From assembly GCF_002154555.1 (NCBI RefSeq), contig NZ_MUNF01000027.1, positions 1 through 33,543 of the forward strand: DNA of 33,543 bases, written 5' to 3'. Numbering within the stretch: the stretch's first letter is position 1; every line of letters starts with the position of its first letter. This DNA comes from Streptomyces murinus. GTDB lineage: Bacteria > Actinomycetota > Actinomycetes > Streptomycetales > Streptomycetaceae. The position numbers were made by a program, and so were the translations under genes. Positions 7,374 through 16,740 of this stretch are shown here, piece by piece. Below the pieces are notes generated by a model. That model did no database searches, was not told the DNA's origin, and worked only from the letters and a program-made list of their open reading frames with translations.

Positions 7374-8222
7374 TCAGTACGTGTAGAAGCCCTGCCCGCT
7401 CTTGCGGCCGATGTCACCGGCGTCCACCATCCGGCGCATCAGCTCCGGCGGGGCGAACTTCTCGTCCTGGGACTCGGTGTAGATGTTCCCGGTGGCGTGC
7501 AGCAGGATGTCCACGCCGGTCAGGTCGGTGGTGGCGAGCGGGCCCATGGCGTGCCCGAAGCCCAGCTTGCAGGCGAGGTCGATGTCCTCGGCGGTCGCCA
7601 CGCCCGACTCGTAGAGCTTGACGGCCTCCACGACGAGCGCGGAGATGAGGCGGGTGGTGACGAACCCGGCGACATCGCGGTTGACGACGATGCAGGTCTT
7701 GCCGACGGACTCGGCGAACTCCCGCGCGGTGGCGAGCGCTTCGTAGCTCGTCTTGTAGCCGCGCACCAGCTCGACCAGCTTCATCATCGGCACCGGCGAG
7801 AAGAAGTGGACGCCGACGACCCGCTCGGGGTGCTCGGTGGCCGCCGCGATCTTGGTGATCGGGATGGCGGAGGTGTTGGAGGCGAGCACGGCGTCCGGGC
7901 GCACGATCTTGTCGAGCGCGCGGAAGATCTCGTGCTTGACCTCCAGCTTCTCGAACACGGCCTCCACGACGATGTCCGCGTCCGCGGCGGCGTCCAGGTC
8001 GGTGGTCGGGGTGATGCGGCCCAGCGCGGCCTCGGCGTCGGCCGCGTCCAGCTTGCCCTTGCTCACGAACTTGTCGTACGACGCCTTGATGCCGTCGGTG
8101 CCGCGCGCCAGCGCCTCGTCGGTGACATCGCGAAGGACGACCTCCCAGCCCGCCTGCGCGGCGACCTGAGCGATACCGGACCCCATGAGACCGGCCCCGA
8201 TGACGGCGAGCTTCCCTGCCAC
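7374..8222 (-). CDS. 3-hydroxybutyryl-CoA dehydrogenase (3-hydroxyacyl-CoA dehydrogenase family)
   Basis: It catalyses NAD(P)-dependent interconversion of 3-hydroxybutyryl-CoA and acetoacetyl-CoA, in fatty-acid or butyrate-type metabolism and supply of C4 units. I choose GTG 8222 as the start: GAGGGAG lies 7 bases upstream, and the product (282 residues) then begins MAGKLAVIGAGLMGSG, matching the usual family length. An ATG at 8261 would add 13 unconserved residues. The Rossmann motif GAGLMGSG is at residues 9-16. The segment VVGVHFFSPVPMMKLVELV carries the catalytic His, and the C-terminal domain (GFVTTRLISALVVEAVKLYE onward) is typical. It may be read separately from the TetR gene, since a 240-base gap lies upstream. 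Confidence 0.92.
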   Translation of the reverse strand: MAGKLAVIGAGLMGSGIAQVAAQAGWEVVLRDVTDEALARGTDGIKASYDKFVSKGKLDAADAEAALGRITPTTDLDAAADADIVVEAVFEKLEVKHEIFRALDKIVRPDAVLASNTSAIPITKIAAATEHPERVVGVHFFSPVPMMKLVELVRGYKTSYEALATAREFAESVGKTCIVVNRDVAGFVTTRLISALVVEAVKLYESGVATAEDIDLACKLGFGHAMGPLATTDLTGVDILLHATGNIYTESQDEKFAPPELMRRMVDAGDIGRKSGQGFYTY

Positions 8223-8333
8223 GTCCGACTCCCTCTTCCCGCTGTTACCCGCTGTGGACATGTGTGCCTTCGGCGGACGATAGCGCTCCGAAGCGGCCGT
8301 GTGACCAGTAAGTAACGCGCGTCACGTCTCATT

Positions 8334-8345
8334 TGACGGACGTCA
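8334..8345. promoter_or_regulatory. Palindrome upstream of the dehydrogenase gene (candidate operator)
   Basis: TGACGGACGTCA, with five-base arms TGACG/CGTCA, lies about 110 bases upstream of the GTG start in the 8223-8462 gap. CGTCAC also recurs near 8320 and 8341. I could not place -35 and -10 hexamers, so regulatory function is only suggested. The rest of the gap shows nothing else I can support. Confidence 0.3.
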
Positions 8346-8462
8346 CATCAAGGCGACTTCCCCCGGGATCGGAGCGGTGCCCGAACGACGGTCGACACGG
8401 TGCGTGTTCGCAGCACTACATTCGAGCCACGCGAAAAAGCCTTCGGTGCCGCCCTGTTGGCC

Positions 8463-9098
8463 CTATCCGCGCACCGCGTACGTGAGCACCCGCTCGCTCA
8501 GCAGTTCCTCGATGTCGTCCAGCAGCGCCAGCACCTCCCGGGAGACCTCGCCCGGCTCGCGGCGCTTGAGCATCTCGCGGCCGATGACCCGGATGGCCGT
8601 GCTGTGGAGCCAGCTGATCTGACCGGCCATCAGGCTCGGCAGTTCGTCGTCCTCGGCCGCCCCGGTCTCCTCGCGCAGCACCTGCTCCAGGTTGGCTTCC
8701 ACCTCCTGGGCGAGTGCCCAGAGCCGGGAGCGCAGGGCCGGCGCCTCCTGGATCACGCGCATGAAGTCGGCGTAGCCCGCGAGCAGGCCGACCCGGGGGG
8801 ACACCGCGCGGACCTCGTCCCGCAGCTCGCGCAGCACCGCCTGCGCCGCGGACTCACCCTCGGCGCGGCCCCGGACCCAGCGGGCGAGCCGGTCGACCAT
8901 GCCCGCGGAGCGGTCGAGGAACAGGTCCTCCTTGGCCGGGAAGTAGTTGTAGACGGTGTTCACGGAGACGTTCGCCGCGTCGGCGATCTCCGCGACCGTC
9001 ACCGCGTCGAAGCCGCGCTCGATGAACAGCCCCGTGGCGACATCGGAGATGTACTGCCGGGTCTGCCGCTTCTTCCGCTCCCTGAGCCCCTCAGCCAT
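8463..9098 (-). CDS. TetR-family transcriptional regulator
   Basis: The 211-residue protein opens with the TetR helix-turn-helix: RQTRQYISDVATGLFIERGF, then VTVAEIADAANVSVNTVYNYFPAKEDLF, where the recognition helix ends in the characteristic YNYFPAKEDL. The C-terminal ligand and dimer domain (about 60-211) is helical and unconserved, as usual. It is divergent from an ABC exporter operon with an 80-base gap, the classic arrangement in which the regulator represses both itself and the pump. The gap contains the short palindrome TCCATGGA at 9123-9130 and an AT-rich stretch, but I see no long convincing operator. The inducer is likely a toxic compound or antibiotic exported by the pump; this is inference from context. 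Confidence 0.93.
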   Translation of the reverse strand: MAEGLRERKKRQTRQYISDVATGLFIERGFDAVTVAEIADAANVSVNTVYNYFPAKEDLFLDRSAGMVDRLARWVRGRAEGESAAQAVLRELRDEVRAVSPRVGLLAGYADFMRVIQEAPALRSRLWALAQEVEANLEQVLREETGAAEDDELPSLMAGQISWLHSTAIRVIGREMLKRREPGEVSREVLALLDDIEELLSERVLTYAVRG

Positions 9099-9178
9099 GC
9101 CCGCATCCTAACTTCGCTGCACTCCATGGAAACTTGGTGTCATTGCAATTTTTCAGGGACTCTGTTTTTCTGTGGGGC

Positions 9179-9964
9179 ATGGCAGCAGTCATCAGCGCGG
9201 CGAACCTCGCCCGCACCTTCCAGACGAAAGCCGGCCCCGTCGACGCCGTACGCGGTGTCGATCTCACCGTCCACGAGGGCGAGATCCTCGGGTTCCTGGG
9301 CCCCAACGGCGCCGGCAAGACGACCACCCTGCGCATGCTCACCACCCTCCTGAAGCCGACCGGCGGCAGCGCCACCGTCGCCGGGCACGACCTGGTCACC
9401 GACCCGGCCGGAGTGCGCCGGGTCTCCGGGTACGTGGCCCAGTCCGGTGGCGTCGACCCGGGGATCAGCGTCCGGGAGGAGCTGGTCACCCAGGCGCGGT
9501 TCTACCGGCTGTCCAGGGCCGACGCCGCCGCCCGCGCCGAGGAACTCGCCCGCGACCTCGGCCTCACCGGCCTCCTCGACCGCAAAACGGGGGCCCTCTC
9601 CGGCGGTCAGCGCCGCCGCCTGGACATCGCGATGGCCCTGACCCACCACCCCACGGTGCTGTTCCTGGACGAGCCGACGACCGGCCTCGACCCCGGCAGC
9701 CGCGCCGACCTGTGGGACCTGGTGCGCCGGCTGCGCGACGAGCACGGTACGACCGTCTTCCTGACCACCCACTACCTGGACGAGGCCGACGCCCTCGCCG
9801 ACCGCCTGGTGATCGTGGACGGCGGCGCGGTCGCCGCCGAAGGCACACCGGGCGCGCTCAAGCTGCGGTACGGCGGCTCCCTGGACGCCACCCTCCAGGA
9901 CACCTTCCTGGCCGTCACCGGCCGCGCCCCCGCCCCCACCGACGACGCCCCCGTCGCCGTATAG
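9179..9964 (+). CDS. ABC transporter ATP-binding protein (DrrA-like drug exporter family)
   Basis: The 261-residue ATPase has every expected motif in order: Walker A GPNGAGKTTTLRML, Q-loop GYVAQSGGVDPG, signature LSGGQRRRLDIAMAL, Walker B VLFLDEPTTGLDPGSR and the switch His in FLTTHYLDEADALADRL. This matches the daunorubicin-resistance type that energises two-subunit exporters. I take ATG 9179 (MAAVISAANLARTF) as the start because the upstream 15 codons look non-conserved; the ribosome site is poor (GGGG one base away), so a short-leader or leaderless mRNA, or the GTG at 9137, is possible. The permease gene follows after 20 bases, and the divergent TetR gene probably controls both. Confidence 0.93.
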   Translation: MAAVISAANLARTFQTKAGPVDAVRGVDLTVHEGEILGFLGPNGAGKTTTLRMLTTLLKPTGGSATVAGHDLVTDPAGVRRVSGYVAQSGGVDPGISVREELVTQARFYRLSRADAAARAEELARDLGLTGLLDRKTGALSGGQRRRLDIAMALTHHPTVLFLDEPTTGLDPGSRADLWDLVRRLRDEHGTTVFLTTHYLDEADALADRLVIVDGGAVAAEGTPGALKLRYGGSLDATLQDTFLAVTGRAPAPTDDAPVAV

Positions 9965-9984
9965 CTCCCCAGGAGCCCACCGGC

Positions 9985-10734
9985 ATGCTGCTGCACGACA
10001 CGGCCCTCGTCTACGGCCGCTACCTCCGCCAGTCCCTCCGCTCCCGCTTCGCCCTGCTCTTCGGCGCCCTCACCCCGCTGCTCTACCTGCTCTTCTTCGG
10101 CCCCCTGCTGACCGGCCTGCCACTGGGCCGGACGGGCAGCTCCTGGCAGATCCTGGTGCCGGGGCTGCTGCTCCAACTCGGCCTCTTCGGCGCCCTGTTC
10201 GCCGGATTCACGATCATCATGGAGAACGCCCAGGGGGTGCTGGAGCGGATGCGGGTCACCCCGGTCAGCCGGCTCGCCCTGCTGCTCGGCCGGGTGCTGC
10301 GCGACGCCACGGTGTTCGTGTTCCAGGCGGTCCTGCTGGTGCTGGCCGCCCTGGTGATGGGCCTGCGCGCACCCCTGGCGGGGATCCTCATCGGCTTCGG
10401 GTTCGTCGCCCTGCTCACCCTCTCCCTGGCCTCCCTGTCGTACGCGATGGGGATGAAGGTCCGCACCCCGCAGGAGTTCGGCCCGCTGATCAACGCGGTG
10501 TCGATGCCCTCGATGCTGCTGTCCGGCCTGATGCTCCCAATGTCGCTGGCGCCCACCTGGCTGGACGTGCTCTCGCACTTCGTGCCGTTCCGCTATCTGG
10601 TGGACGCGATACGCGACGCCTACGTGGGCCACTACGCGAGCGCGCACATGCTCTACGGCGTCCTCGTGGCCGTCGGCTTCGCCGCGGTGTCCGTGACGAC
10701 GGGCAGACGGGTGTTCCGGACGGCCGGGGCGTAA
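9985..10734 (+). CDS. ABC-2 type permease (DrrB-like exporter subunit)
   Basis: The 249-residue protein has six hydrophobic spans, near residues 22-40, 50-75, 105-128, 133-155, 165-185 and 220-240. It starts at ATG 9985 with AGGAG 9 bases upstream. Motifs typical of DrrB/NodJ-type permeases are present: RMRVTPVSRLALLLGRVLRD in the cytoplasmic loop and LSHFVPFRYLVDAIRDAYVG before the last span. It should pair with the ATPase encoded 20 bases upstream to export a hydrophobic compound. The cobalamin adenosyltransferase gene begins 13 bases after its stop, so transcription may continue into that gene. Confidence 0.92.
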   Translation: MLLHDTALVYGRYLRQSLRSRFALLFGALTPLLYLLFFGPLLTGLPLGRTGSSWQILVPGLLLQLGLFGALFAGFTIIMENAQGVLERMRVTPVSRLALLLGRVLRDATVFVFQAVLLVLAALVMGLRAPLAGILIGFGFVALLTLSLASLSYAMGMKVRTPQEFGPLINAVSMPSMLLSGLMLPMSLAPTWLDVLSHFVPFRYLVDAIRDAYVGHYASAHMLYGVLVAVGFAAVSVTTGRRVFRTAGA

Positions 10735-10747
10735 TTACGCTGGGCCC

Positions 10748-11320
10748 ATGGTCAATCTGACGCGTATCTACACCCGCACCGGCGACAAGGGCACCACGCA
10801 CCTCGGTGACATGAGCCGGGTGCCCAAGACGGACCTCAGGATCTCCGCGTACGCGGACTCCAACGAGGCCAACGCGGTCATCGGCACCGCGATCGCCCTG
10901 GGCGGCCTGGACGCGGAGGTCGTCACGGTCCTCACCCGCGTGCAGAACGACCTGTTCGACGTGGGCGCGGACCTGTCGACCCCGGTGGCGGAGAACCCCG
11001 AGTACCCCCCGCTGCGGGTCGAGCAGTTCTACATCGACCGGCTGGAGGCGGACTGCGACCGCTTCAACGAGCAGCTGGAGAAGCTGCGCTCCTTCATCCT
11101 CCCGGGCGGCACCCCGGGCGCGGCCCTGCTCCACCAGGCCTGCACGGTCGTCCGCCGCGCCGAACGCTCTACCTGGGCGGCCATGGAGGTGCACGGCGAC
11201 GTCATGAACCCCCTCACCGCCACCTACCTCAACCGCCTCTCCGACCTTCTCTTCATCCTGGCCCGCATCGCCAACAGGGCCACCGGCGACGTCCTGTGGG
11301 TACCGGGCGGTGAGCGCTAG
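10748..11320 (+). CDS. Cob(I)alamin adenosyltransferase, PduO type
   Basis: The enzyme transfers the adenosyl group of ATP to cob(I)alamin to make coenzyme B12. The 190-residue product shows the PduO-family N-terminal ATP-binding signature LTRIYTRTGDKGTTHLGD, the helix RISAYADSNEANAVIG, the segment SFILPGGTPGAALLHQACTVVRRAERS and the closing LNRLSDLLFILARIAN. PduO proteins act as trimers with sites at subunit interfaces. In most members the first helix reads VDELNS; here it is ADSNEANA, a variation I would expect to be tolerated. No B12 riboswitch is visible upstream, only a 13-base gap after the permease gene. Its TAG stop overlaps the opposing stop by sharing CTAG. Confidence 0.93.
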   Translation: MVNLTRIYTRTGDKGTTHLGDMSRVPKTDLRISAYADSNEANAVIGTAIALGGLDAEVVTVLTRVQNDLFDVGADLSTPVAENPEYPPLRVEQFYIDRLEADCDRFNEQLEKLRSFILPGGTPGAALLHQACTVVRRAERSTWAAMEVHGDVMNPLTATYLNRLSDLLFILARIANRATGDVLWVPGGER

Positions 11321-11856
11321 CGAGCACGCTTCCGTTTCGGGAAGAGCGTGTAGCTCCCGGCGATGACCACGTTGATGCCGATCAGCCACACCATCCTCAG
11401 CTGCCACGCCCGCAGCGAACCGGTGTCGCCGTCGGCGCCGACGTACCAGATCGCCGCCTGGAGCAGTGCGAGGGCGACGACACAGGCCAGAGTCCAGCGG
11501 GCCGCCACCCGCCATTCGTGGACGGCGCGGGCCCGGCCGTAGCGGGGCGGGCGCACCGGGGGCGGGCCACCGGCGAAGCGGTGCGCGACCCGGGCGTCGG
11601 CCCAACTGATGGTGGCGTGGCCGAGCCCGACCGTGAAGCCGATGTAGACGGCGGCGAGTCCATGCCGCCAGTCCGCCCGGCCGCCGTGCCTCAGATCGAT
11701 CGCGGTGACCACGAGCAGGACCACCTCCAGCAACGGCTCGCACAGCAGCAGGGCCAGTCCGGTGCGCGGCATCCGCAGCCCGTACCGGACGCCCAGCCCC
11801 GCCGCGAGCAGCACCCAGAACGCCACCTCGCAGCCGACGATCAACGTGACGATCAC
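11317..11856 (-). CDS. Hypothetical integral membrane protein
   Basis: The 179-residue protein starts at GTG 11856, with GGGGGAG about 8 bases upstream. I see five hydrophobic segments, near residues 2-23, 33-52, 67-83, 119-142 and 151-168. A Pro/Arg-rich loop (FAGGPPPVRPPRYGRARAV) lies between the third and fourth spans, and the C-terminus is very basic (PKRKRAR). I do not recognise the family and see no catalytic motif. The gene is divergent from the sensor kinase gene and overlaps the stop of the adenosyltransferase gene by four bases (CTAG gives a TAG on each strand). Its function is unknown. Confidence 0.75.
   Translation of the reverse strand: MIVTLIVGCEVAFWVLLAAGLGVRYGLRMPRTGLALLLCEPLLEVVLLVVTAIDLRHGGRADWRHGLAAVYIGFTVGLGHATISWADARVAHRFAGGPPPVRPPRYGRARAVHEWRVAARWTLACVVALALLQAAIWYVGADGDTGSLRAWQLRMVWLIGINVVIAGSYTLFPKRKRAR
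11325..11350. terminator. Bulged hairpin inside the 3' end of the convergent membrane-protein gene
   Basis: CACGCTTCC at 11325-11333 pairs with GGAAG (11340-11344) and CGTG (11347-11350), leaving a two-base AG bulge and a GTTTCG loop. It begins five bases after the adenosyltransferase stop and encodes the KRKRA tail of the opposing gene. Terminator role is inferred from its position; the stem is moderate. Confidence 0.4.
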
Positions 11857-11958
11857 GCCCCACTCCCCCTTCTCCGCTCCCCTCCTCCCAGGCTCGCGCG
11901 GCGGGGGCGGCGGATCGTCGTCTCCCGGGGCGAGCCCGGGGTAAGCGAAAGTGGCAGT

Positions 11959-11996
11959 CCGGGACCCTCCCCAGGGAGCATCCGCGACGGTCCCGG
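11959..11996. promoter_or_regulatory. Inverted repeat upstream of the sensor kinase gene
   Basis: CCGGGACC (11959-11966) is matched by GGTCCCGG (11989-11996) with 22 bases between, ending 18 bases before the kinase ATG. It lies in the 158-base divergent gap and could be an operator or a leader hairpin. No promoter hexamers are clear. Confidence 0.4.
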
Positions 11997-12014
11997 GGCG
12001 TGTTGGATGGGGTC

Positions 12015-13214
12015 ATGGCCGTACGACTCCCCCGACCGCACCGGTTCGACGTGTTCCTCGCGGCCGGCGGTCTCGCGGGCGGAATCGTGCTGTGGGCGCT
12101 CGGGCTGCACACCTCCGGCAGCGGGGTGCTCGGCGCCGACTGGGGACTGATCCCGCTGGCGGTCACGGCGGGCCTGGAGCTGCTGCGTCGCACCCGGCCC
12201 CAACGCGCGCTGATCCTCGGCACCTTCGCCCTCACCTTCGACATGTTCACCCCGGGCAATGTGGCGACGATCCTGATGTTCACGGACCTCGCCTACACCG
12301 CCGTGCTCTACGGCTCACCGGCCGCCGCCCGCCGTATCCCGGTCACCACCGGGCTGGTCAGCCTCGGCGTGACGCTCGGCTTCCTCGTCTGGTGGCGGGA
12401 GCCGCAGGCGATCCTGGTCGGCCTGGGCTGCGCCGTGGTCTCCTTCGGCCCCGCCGCCACCGGGGCCCTGGTGCGCAACCATCACGAGGCCGCCGAGACC
12501 GCCCGGCTGCGGGCCGAACAGACCGCGCTGCTCGCCGAGATGGACCGGACCCAGGCGGTGACCGCCGAACGGGCGCGGATGGCACGGGAGTTGCACGACA
12601 TGGTCGCGGGCCATCTGTCGGCCATCGCGATCCACTCCACGGCCGCGCTCTCCCTCGACGACCCGGACACCTCCCGCACGTCCCTCACCGTCATCCGGGA
12701 GAACAGCGTGGCCGGACTGACCGAGATGCGGCGGCTGATCGGCATCCTGCGGGACAGCGGCGGCGAGCGTGGGCCGATGCCGACACCGACGCTCGACGGG
12801 CTCGGCGCCCTGGTCGCCGGCGCCCGCGCCAACGGGCTGGACGTCACCCTCGACGCCGGACAGGGCAGCGTCCCGGCACCGGTCGAGCTGGCCGCCTACC
12901 GGATCGTGCAGGAGTCGCTGACCAACGCCCTCAAGCACGCCGCCCCGGGACCCGTCCTGGTCCTGCTGCGCCGGGCGGACGACGCACTGCGGATCGAGGT
13001 GAGCAGCCCCTACCGGCCCGGCGACGGCCCTCGGGCGCCCGGCTCGGGTGCCGGGCTCCCCGGGATGCGGGAGCGGGCCGCGCTGCTCGGGGGGTCCCTG
13101 ACCGCCGGCCCGGGCGGTGACCGCTGGACCGTACATGCCCTCCTGCCGCTGACCGAGCACACCCTCGCCCAATCCACCCGTACCGAAGTCTCCGACGAAG
13201 AGGTCCCCGTATGA
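12015..13214 (+). CDS. chiS: Sensor histidine kinase of a two-component system, probable ChiS
   Basis: This 399-residue kinase has an N-terminal membrane part with about five hydrophobic spans within residues 12-152 and almost no external loop. The dimerisation domain is of the HisKA_3 type, with phosphoacceptor H194 in RMARELHDMVAGHLSAIA. The ATP-binding domain has the N box around N304 (RIVQESLTNALKHA) and the G box GSGAGLPGM at 343-351. I start at ATG 12015; a GTG at 12000 is possible. It overlaps the regulator gene by ATGA. The chitinase gene lies about 1 kb downstream, and in S. coelicolor a kinase/regulator pair named ChiS-ChiR upstream of chiC controls it. The name here rests on that position and the NarL-type partner, not on residues specific to ChiS. 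Confidence 0.85.
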   Translation: MAVRLPRPHRFDVFLAAGGLAGGIVLWALGLHTSGSGVLGADWGLIPLAVTAGLELLRRTRPQRALILGTFALTFDMFTPGNVATILMFTDLAYTAVLYGSPAAARRIPVTTGLVSLGVTLGFLVWWREPQAILVGLGCAVVSFGPAATGALVRNHHEAAETARLRAEQTALLAEMDRTQAVTAERARMARELHDMVAGHLSAIAIHSTAALSLDDPDTSRTSLTVIRENSVAGLTEMRRLIGILRDSGGERGPMPTPTLDGLGALVAGARANGLDVTLDAGQGSVPAPVELAAYRIVQESLTNALKHAAPGPVLVLLRRADDALRIEVSSPYRPGDGPRAPGSGAGLPGMRERAALLGGSLTAGPGGDRWTVHALLPLTEHTLAQSTRTEVSDEEVPV

Positions 13215-13858
13215 TCCGCGTCCTGGTCGCCGAGGACCAGTCGGCCGTCCGCGCGGGACTGGTCCTGATCCTGCGCAGCGCGCCCGGCATCGAGGTGGTC
13301 GGCGAGGCCGCGAACGGCGAGCGGGCGGTGGAACTCGCCCGGGAACTGCGCCCCGATGTCGTCCTGATGGATGTGCAGATGCCACTCCTGGACGGGGTGT
13401 CGGCGACCCGGCTCATCGCGACGGAAGGGCTTGCCGATGTCCTGGTGCTGACCACCTTCGATCTGGACGAGTACGTCTTCGGGGCGCTGCGGGCCGGAGC
13501 CGCCGGGTTCCTGCTGAAGAGTGCGGAGGCGAAGGACCTGATCGACGCGGTGCTGACGGTGGCGCGCGGGGAGGGGGTCGTGGCACCGGCCGTGACCCGG
13601 CGCCTGATCGCCGAGTTCGCCGCCGGGCCGGGCGGCGGCCGGGGCACCCGGGCGGATCCGGCCGTACTGGACGGGCTGACCCCGCGCGAACGCGAGGTGC
13701 TCTCCCTGCTCGGCGAGGGGCTGTCCAACGCGCAGATCGGGGCCCGGCTGGAGATGGCGGAGGGCACGGCCAAGTCGCACGTCAGCCGGCTGCTGGGCAA
13801 GCTGGGCCTGCGCAGCCGGGTGCAAGCGGCCGTACTGGCACGGGAGTTGGGCGCCTAG
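13211..13858 (+). CDS. chiR: LuxR/NarL-type response regulator, probable ChiR
   Basis: The 215-residue protein has a receiver domain (about 1-120) with the acidic pair in VLVAEDQ, phosphoacceptor D54 in VLMDVQMP, the conserved Thr in LTTFDLDEY, and K103 in GFLLKSAE. After a Gly-rich linker comes the LuxR helix-turn-helix (about 157-212): LTPREREVLSLLGEG, LSNAQIGARLEMAEGTAKSH and VSRLLGKLGLRSR. It is translated directly after the kinase through an ATGA overlap, so the two form a phosphorelay. If it is ChiR, its target would be the direct repeats upstream of chiC at 14792-14824; that link comes from synteny and knowledge of S. coelicolor and remains inference. Confidence 0.88.
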   Translation: MIRVLVAEDQSAVRAGLVLILRSAPGIEVVGEAANGERAVELARELRPDVVLMDVQMPLLDGVSATRLIATEGLADVLVLTTFDLDEYVFGALRAGAAGFLLKSAEAKDLIDAVLTVARGEGVVAPAVTRRLIAEFAAGPGGGRGTRADPAVLDGLTPREREVLSLLGEGLSNAQIGARLEMAEGTAKSHVSRLLGKLGLRSRVQAAVLARELGA

Positions 13859-13869
13859 CCGAGCCGCCC

Positions 13870-13917
13870 GGCCACGGCCCCGGCCACGGCCCCGGCCCCG
13901 GCCCTGGCCCTGGCCCC
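13870..13917. repeat. Hexanucleotide tandem array between convergent genes
   Basis: Eight in-phase hexamers of the form GGCC(A/C)(C/T) run without a break from 13870 to 13917 in the 82-base gap after chiR. The order is AC, CC, AC, CC, CC, CT, CT, CC in the last two bases. No ordinary terminator stem is visible in the gap, though the self-complementary GGCC units could fold. Confidence 0.85.
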
Positions 13918-13940
13918 GGTCAAGATCCCGGTCAGGGCCG

Positions 13941-14669
13941 CTAGCCCGCCGACCGCACCGTGAGGTCGCCGTTCGTCGTCGACAGGTCCAGGCGGTAGCG
14001 GCCCGCCGGGTCGTCCTTGAACGCCACCTTCTTGTCGCCGTTGGTGTTGTGCGCCGATATCCGATAGCGGGCGGGCGGCATCGTGACCGTGAGATCTCCG
14101 CTGGAGGTGTGTGCCTTGACGTCCTGCGGGGTGGCCGCCTGGATCGTCACTCCGCCGTTCGACGTCTGTGCGTCGACGCCGCCCTTGGCGTTCTTCACGG
14201 TGACCTCTCCGTTCGAGGTGCGCAGCTTCACCGCGCCCGTCGCTCCGGTCACCGCGATCTCGCCGTTGCTGGTGTGTACGTCGACCGCGCCGACGCCGTT
14301 CAGGGTGAGGCCGCCGTTGGAGGTGCCGCCCGTCACCGGGAGGGCGGCGGGCACCGTCACGTCGTAGTCGACACCGCAGCTGTGGCCGCAGCCGGCGAGG
14401 GTCAGGACGCCCTGGTCGACATGGAAGCTGGTGCCGGTCGGCTTGTCGCCGGAGTAGTTGACCTTGCGGTGCACGGAGATCGTGGTGGCGTCCGCCGATG
14501 TCCGCACCTTCACCCCGCCGTTCCCGCTGTCGAGGTGGATCGAGGTCACCTTCTGGGACACCTTGGCGTCGTCCTGGAAGGTCTTGTGGTCGAGGACCTG
14601 GCACGCGGACAGCCCGCCGACGGTGAGTGCGGCCAGGGCCACGGCAGCAAGGAAACGCGCGCGTCGCAT
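13941..14669 (-). CDS. Lipoprotein with DUF4097-type beta-repeat domain
   Basis: The 242-residue protein starts at ATG 14669 with GGGGGA nearby. It begins with a lipoprotein signal: MRRAR, a hydrophobic core, then lipobox LSAC with the lipidated Cys at residue 23. The mature part is built from repeated beta turns of the type TSNGxVxV (TSNGGLTL, TSNGEIAV, TSNGEVTV, TSNGGVTI, TSSGDLTV, TTNGDLTV), spaced about 18-23 residues apart. This fits a right-handed beta-helix, as in DUF4097/DUF4098 adhesin-like proteins. Two Cys in GCGHSCGVDY may form a disulfide. It should sit on the outer face of the membrane. It lies between the two-component genes and chiC but on the opposite strand; no role in chitin use is established. 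Confidence 0.85.
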   Translation of the reverse strand: MRRARFLAAVALAALTVGGLSACQVLDHKTFQDDAKVSQKVTSIHLDSGNGGVKVRTSADATTISVHRKVNYSGDKPTGTSFHVDQGVLTLAGCGHSCGVDYDVTVPAALPVTGGTSNGGLTLNGVGAVDVHTSNGEIAVTGATGAVKLRTSNGEVTVKNAKGGVDAQTSNGGVTIQAATPQDVKAHTSSGDLTVTMPPARYRISAHNTNGDKKVAFKDDPAGRYRLDLSTTNGDLTVRSAG

Positions 14670-14791
14670 GAAGAATCCCCCGTATACAGCGCATCGGATC
14701 GTTGATCGGTCACAGCGATCGTACGCAGCCCGCCGCCTGCACTTCGCTGGGGAAAACCCCCCAATGTGCCGGGGGTATACAGGACTTGGAA

Positions 14792-14833
14792 TGGTCCAGA
14801 CCTATTGACCCGTGGTCCAGACCTTTCTACCCT
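14792..14833 (+). promoter_or_regulatory. chiC promoter with two TGGTCCAGACCT direct repeats
   Basis: TGGTCCAGACCT occurs at 14792-14803 and 14813-14824, a 21-base period. TTGACC at 14805-14810 and TACCCT at 14828-14833 form a -35/-10 pair with 17 bases between. One repeat abuts the -35 and the other fills the spacer. The same 12-base repeats are known from streptomycete chitinase promoters. Each copy also contains GGTC-CA-GACC, which resembles the DasR-binding dre core, so both ChiR-type activation and DasR repression are plausible. Confidence 0.85.
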
Positions 14834-14899
14834 CGCAGCACCGTGGGCATGAAGGCTCAGTCATGCCCCCTGTCACCCCACTACCGAGGGAGGCGCTCG

Positions 14900-16735
<1,836 letters not shown>

Positions 16736-16740
16736 AACCT

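Noticed and set aside
10735..10747. Possible cobalamin riboswitch before the adenosyltransferase gene
   Set aside because: Only 13 bases separate it from the permease gene, which is far too short for a riboswitch, and none is visible upstream.
10490..12283. A long minus-strand frame spanning the adenosyltransferase gene
   Set aside because: It overlaps well-supported genes on both strands, and its translation is Arg/Gly/Pro-rich without motifs.
14786..14813. A SigR-type promoter starting at GGAAT upstream of chiC
   Set aside because: The position 18 bases downstream reads CGT, not GTT, while a standard -35/-10 pair with 17-base spacing fits the known chitinase promoters.
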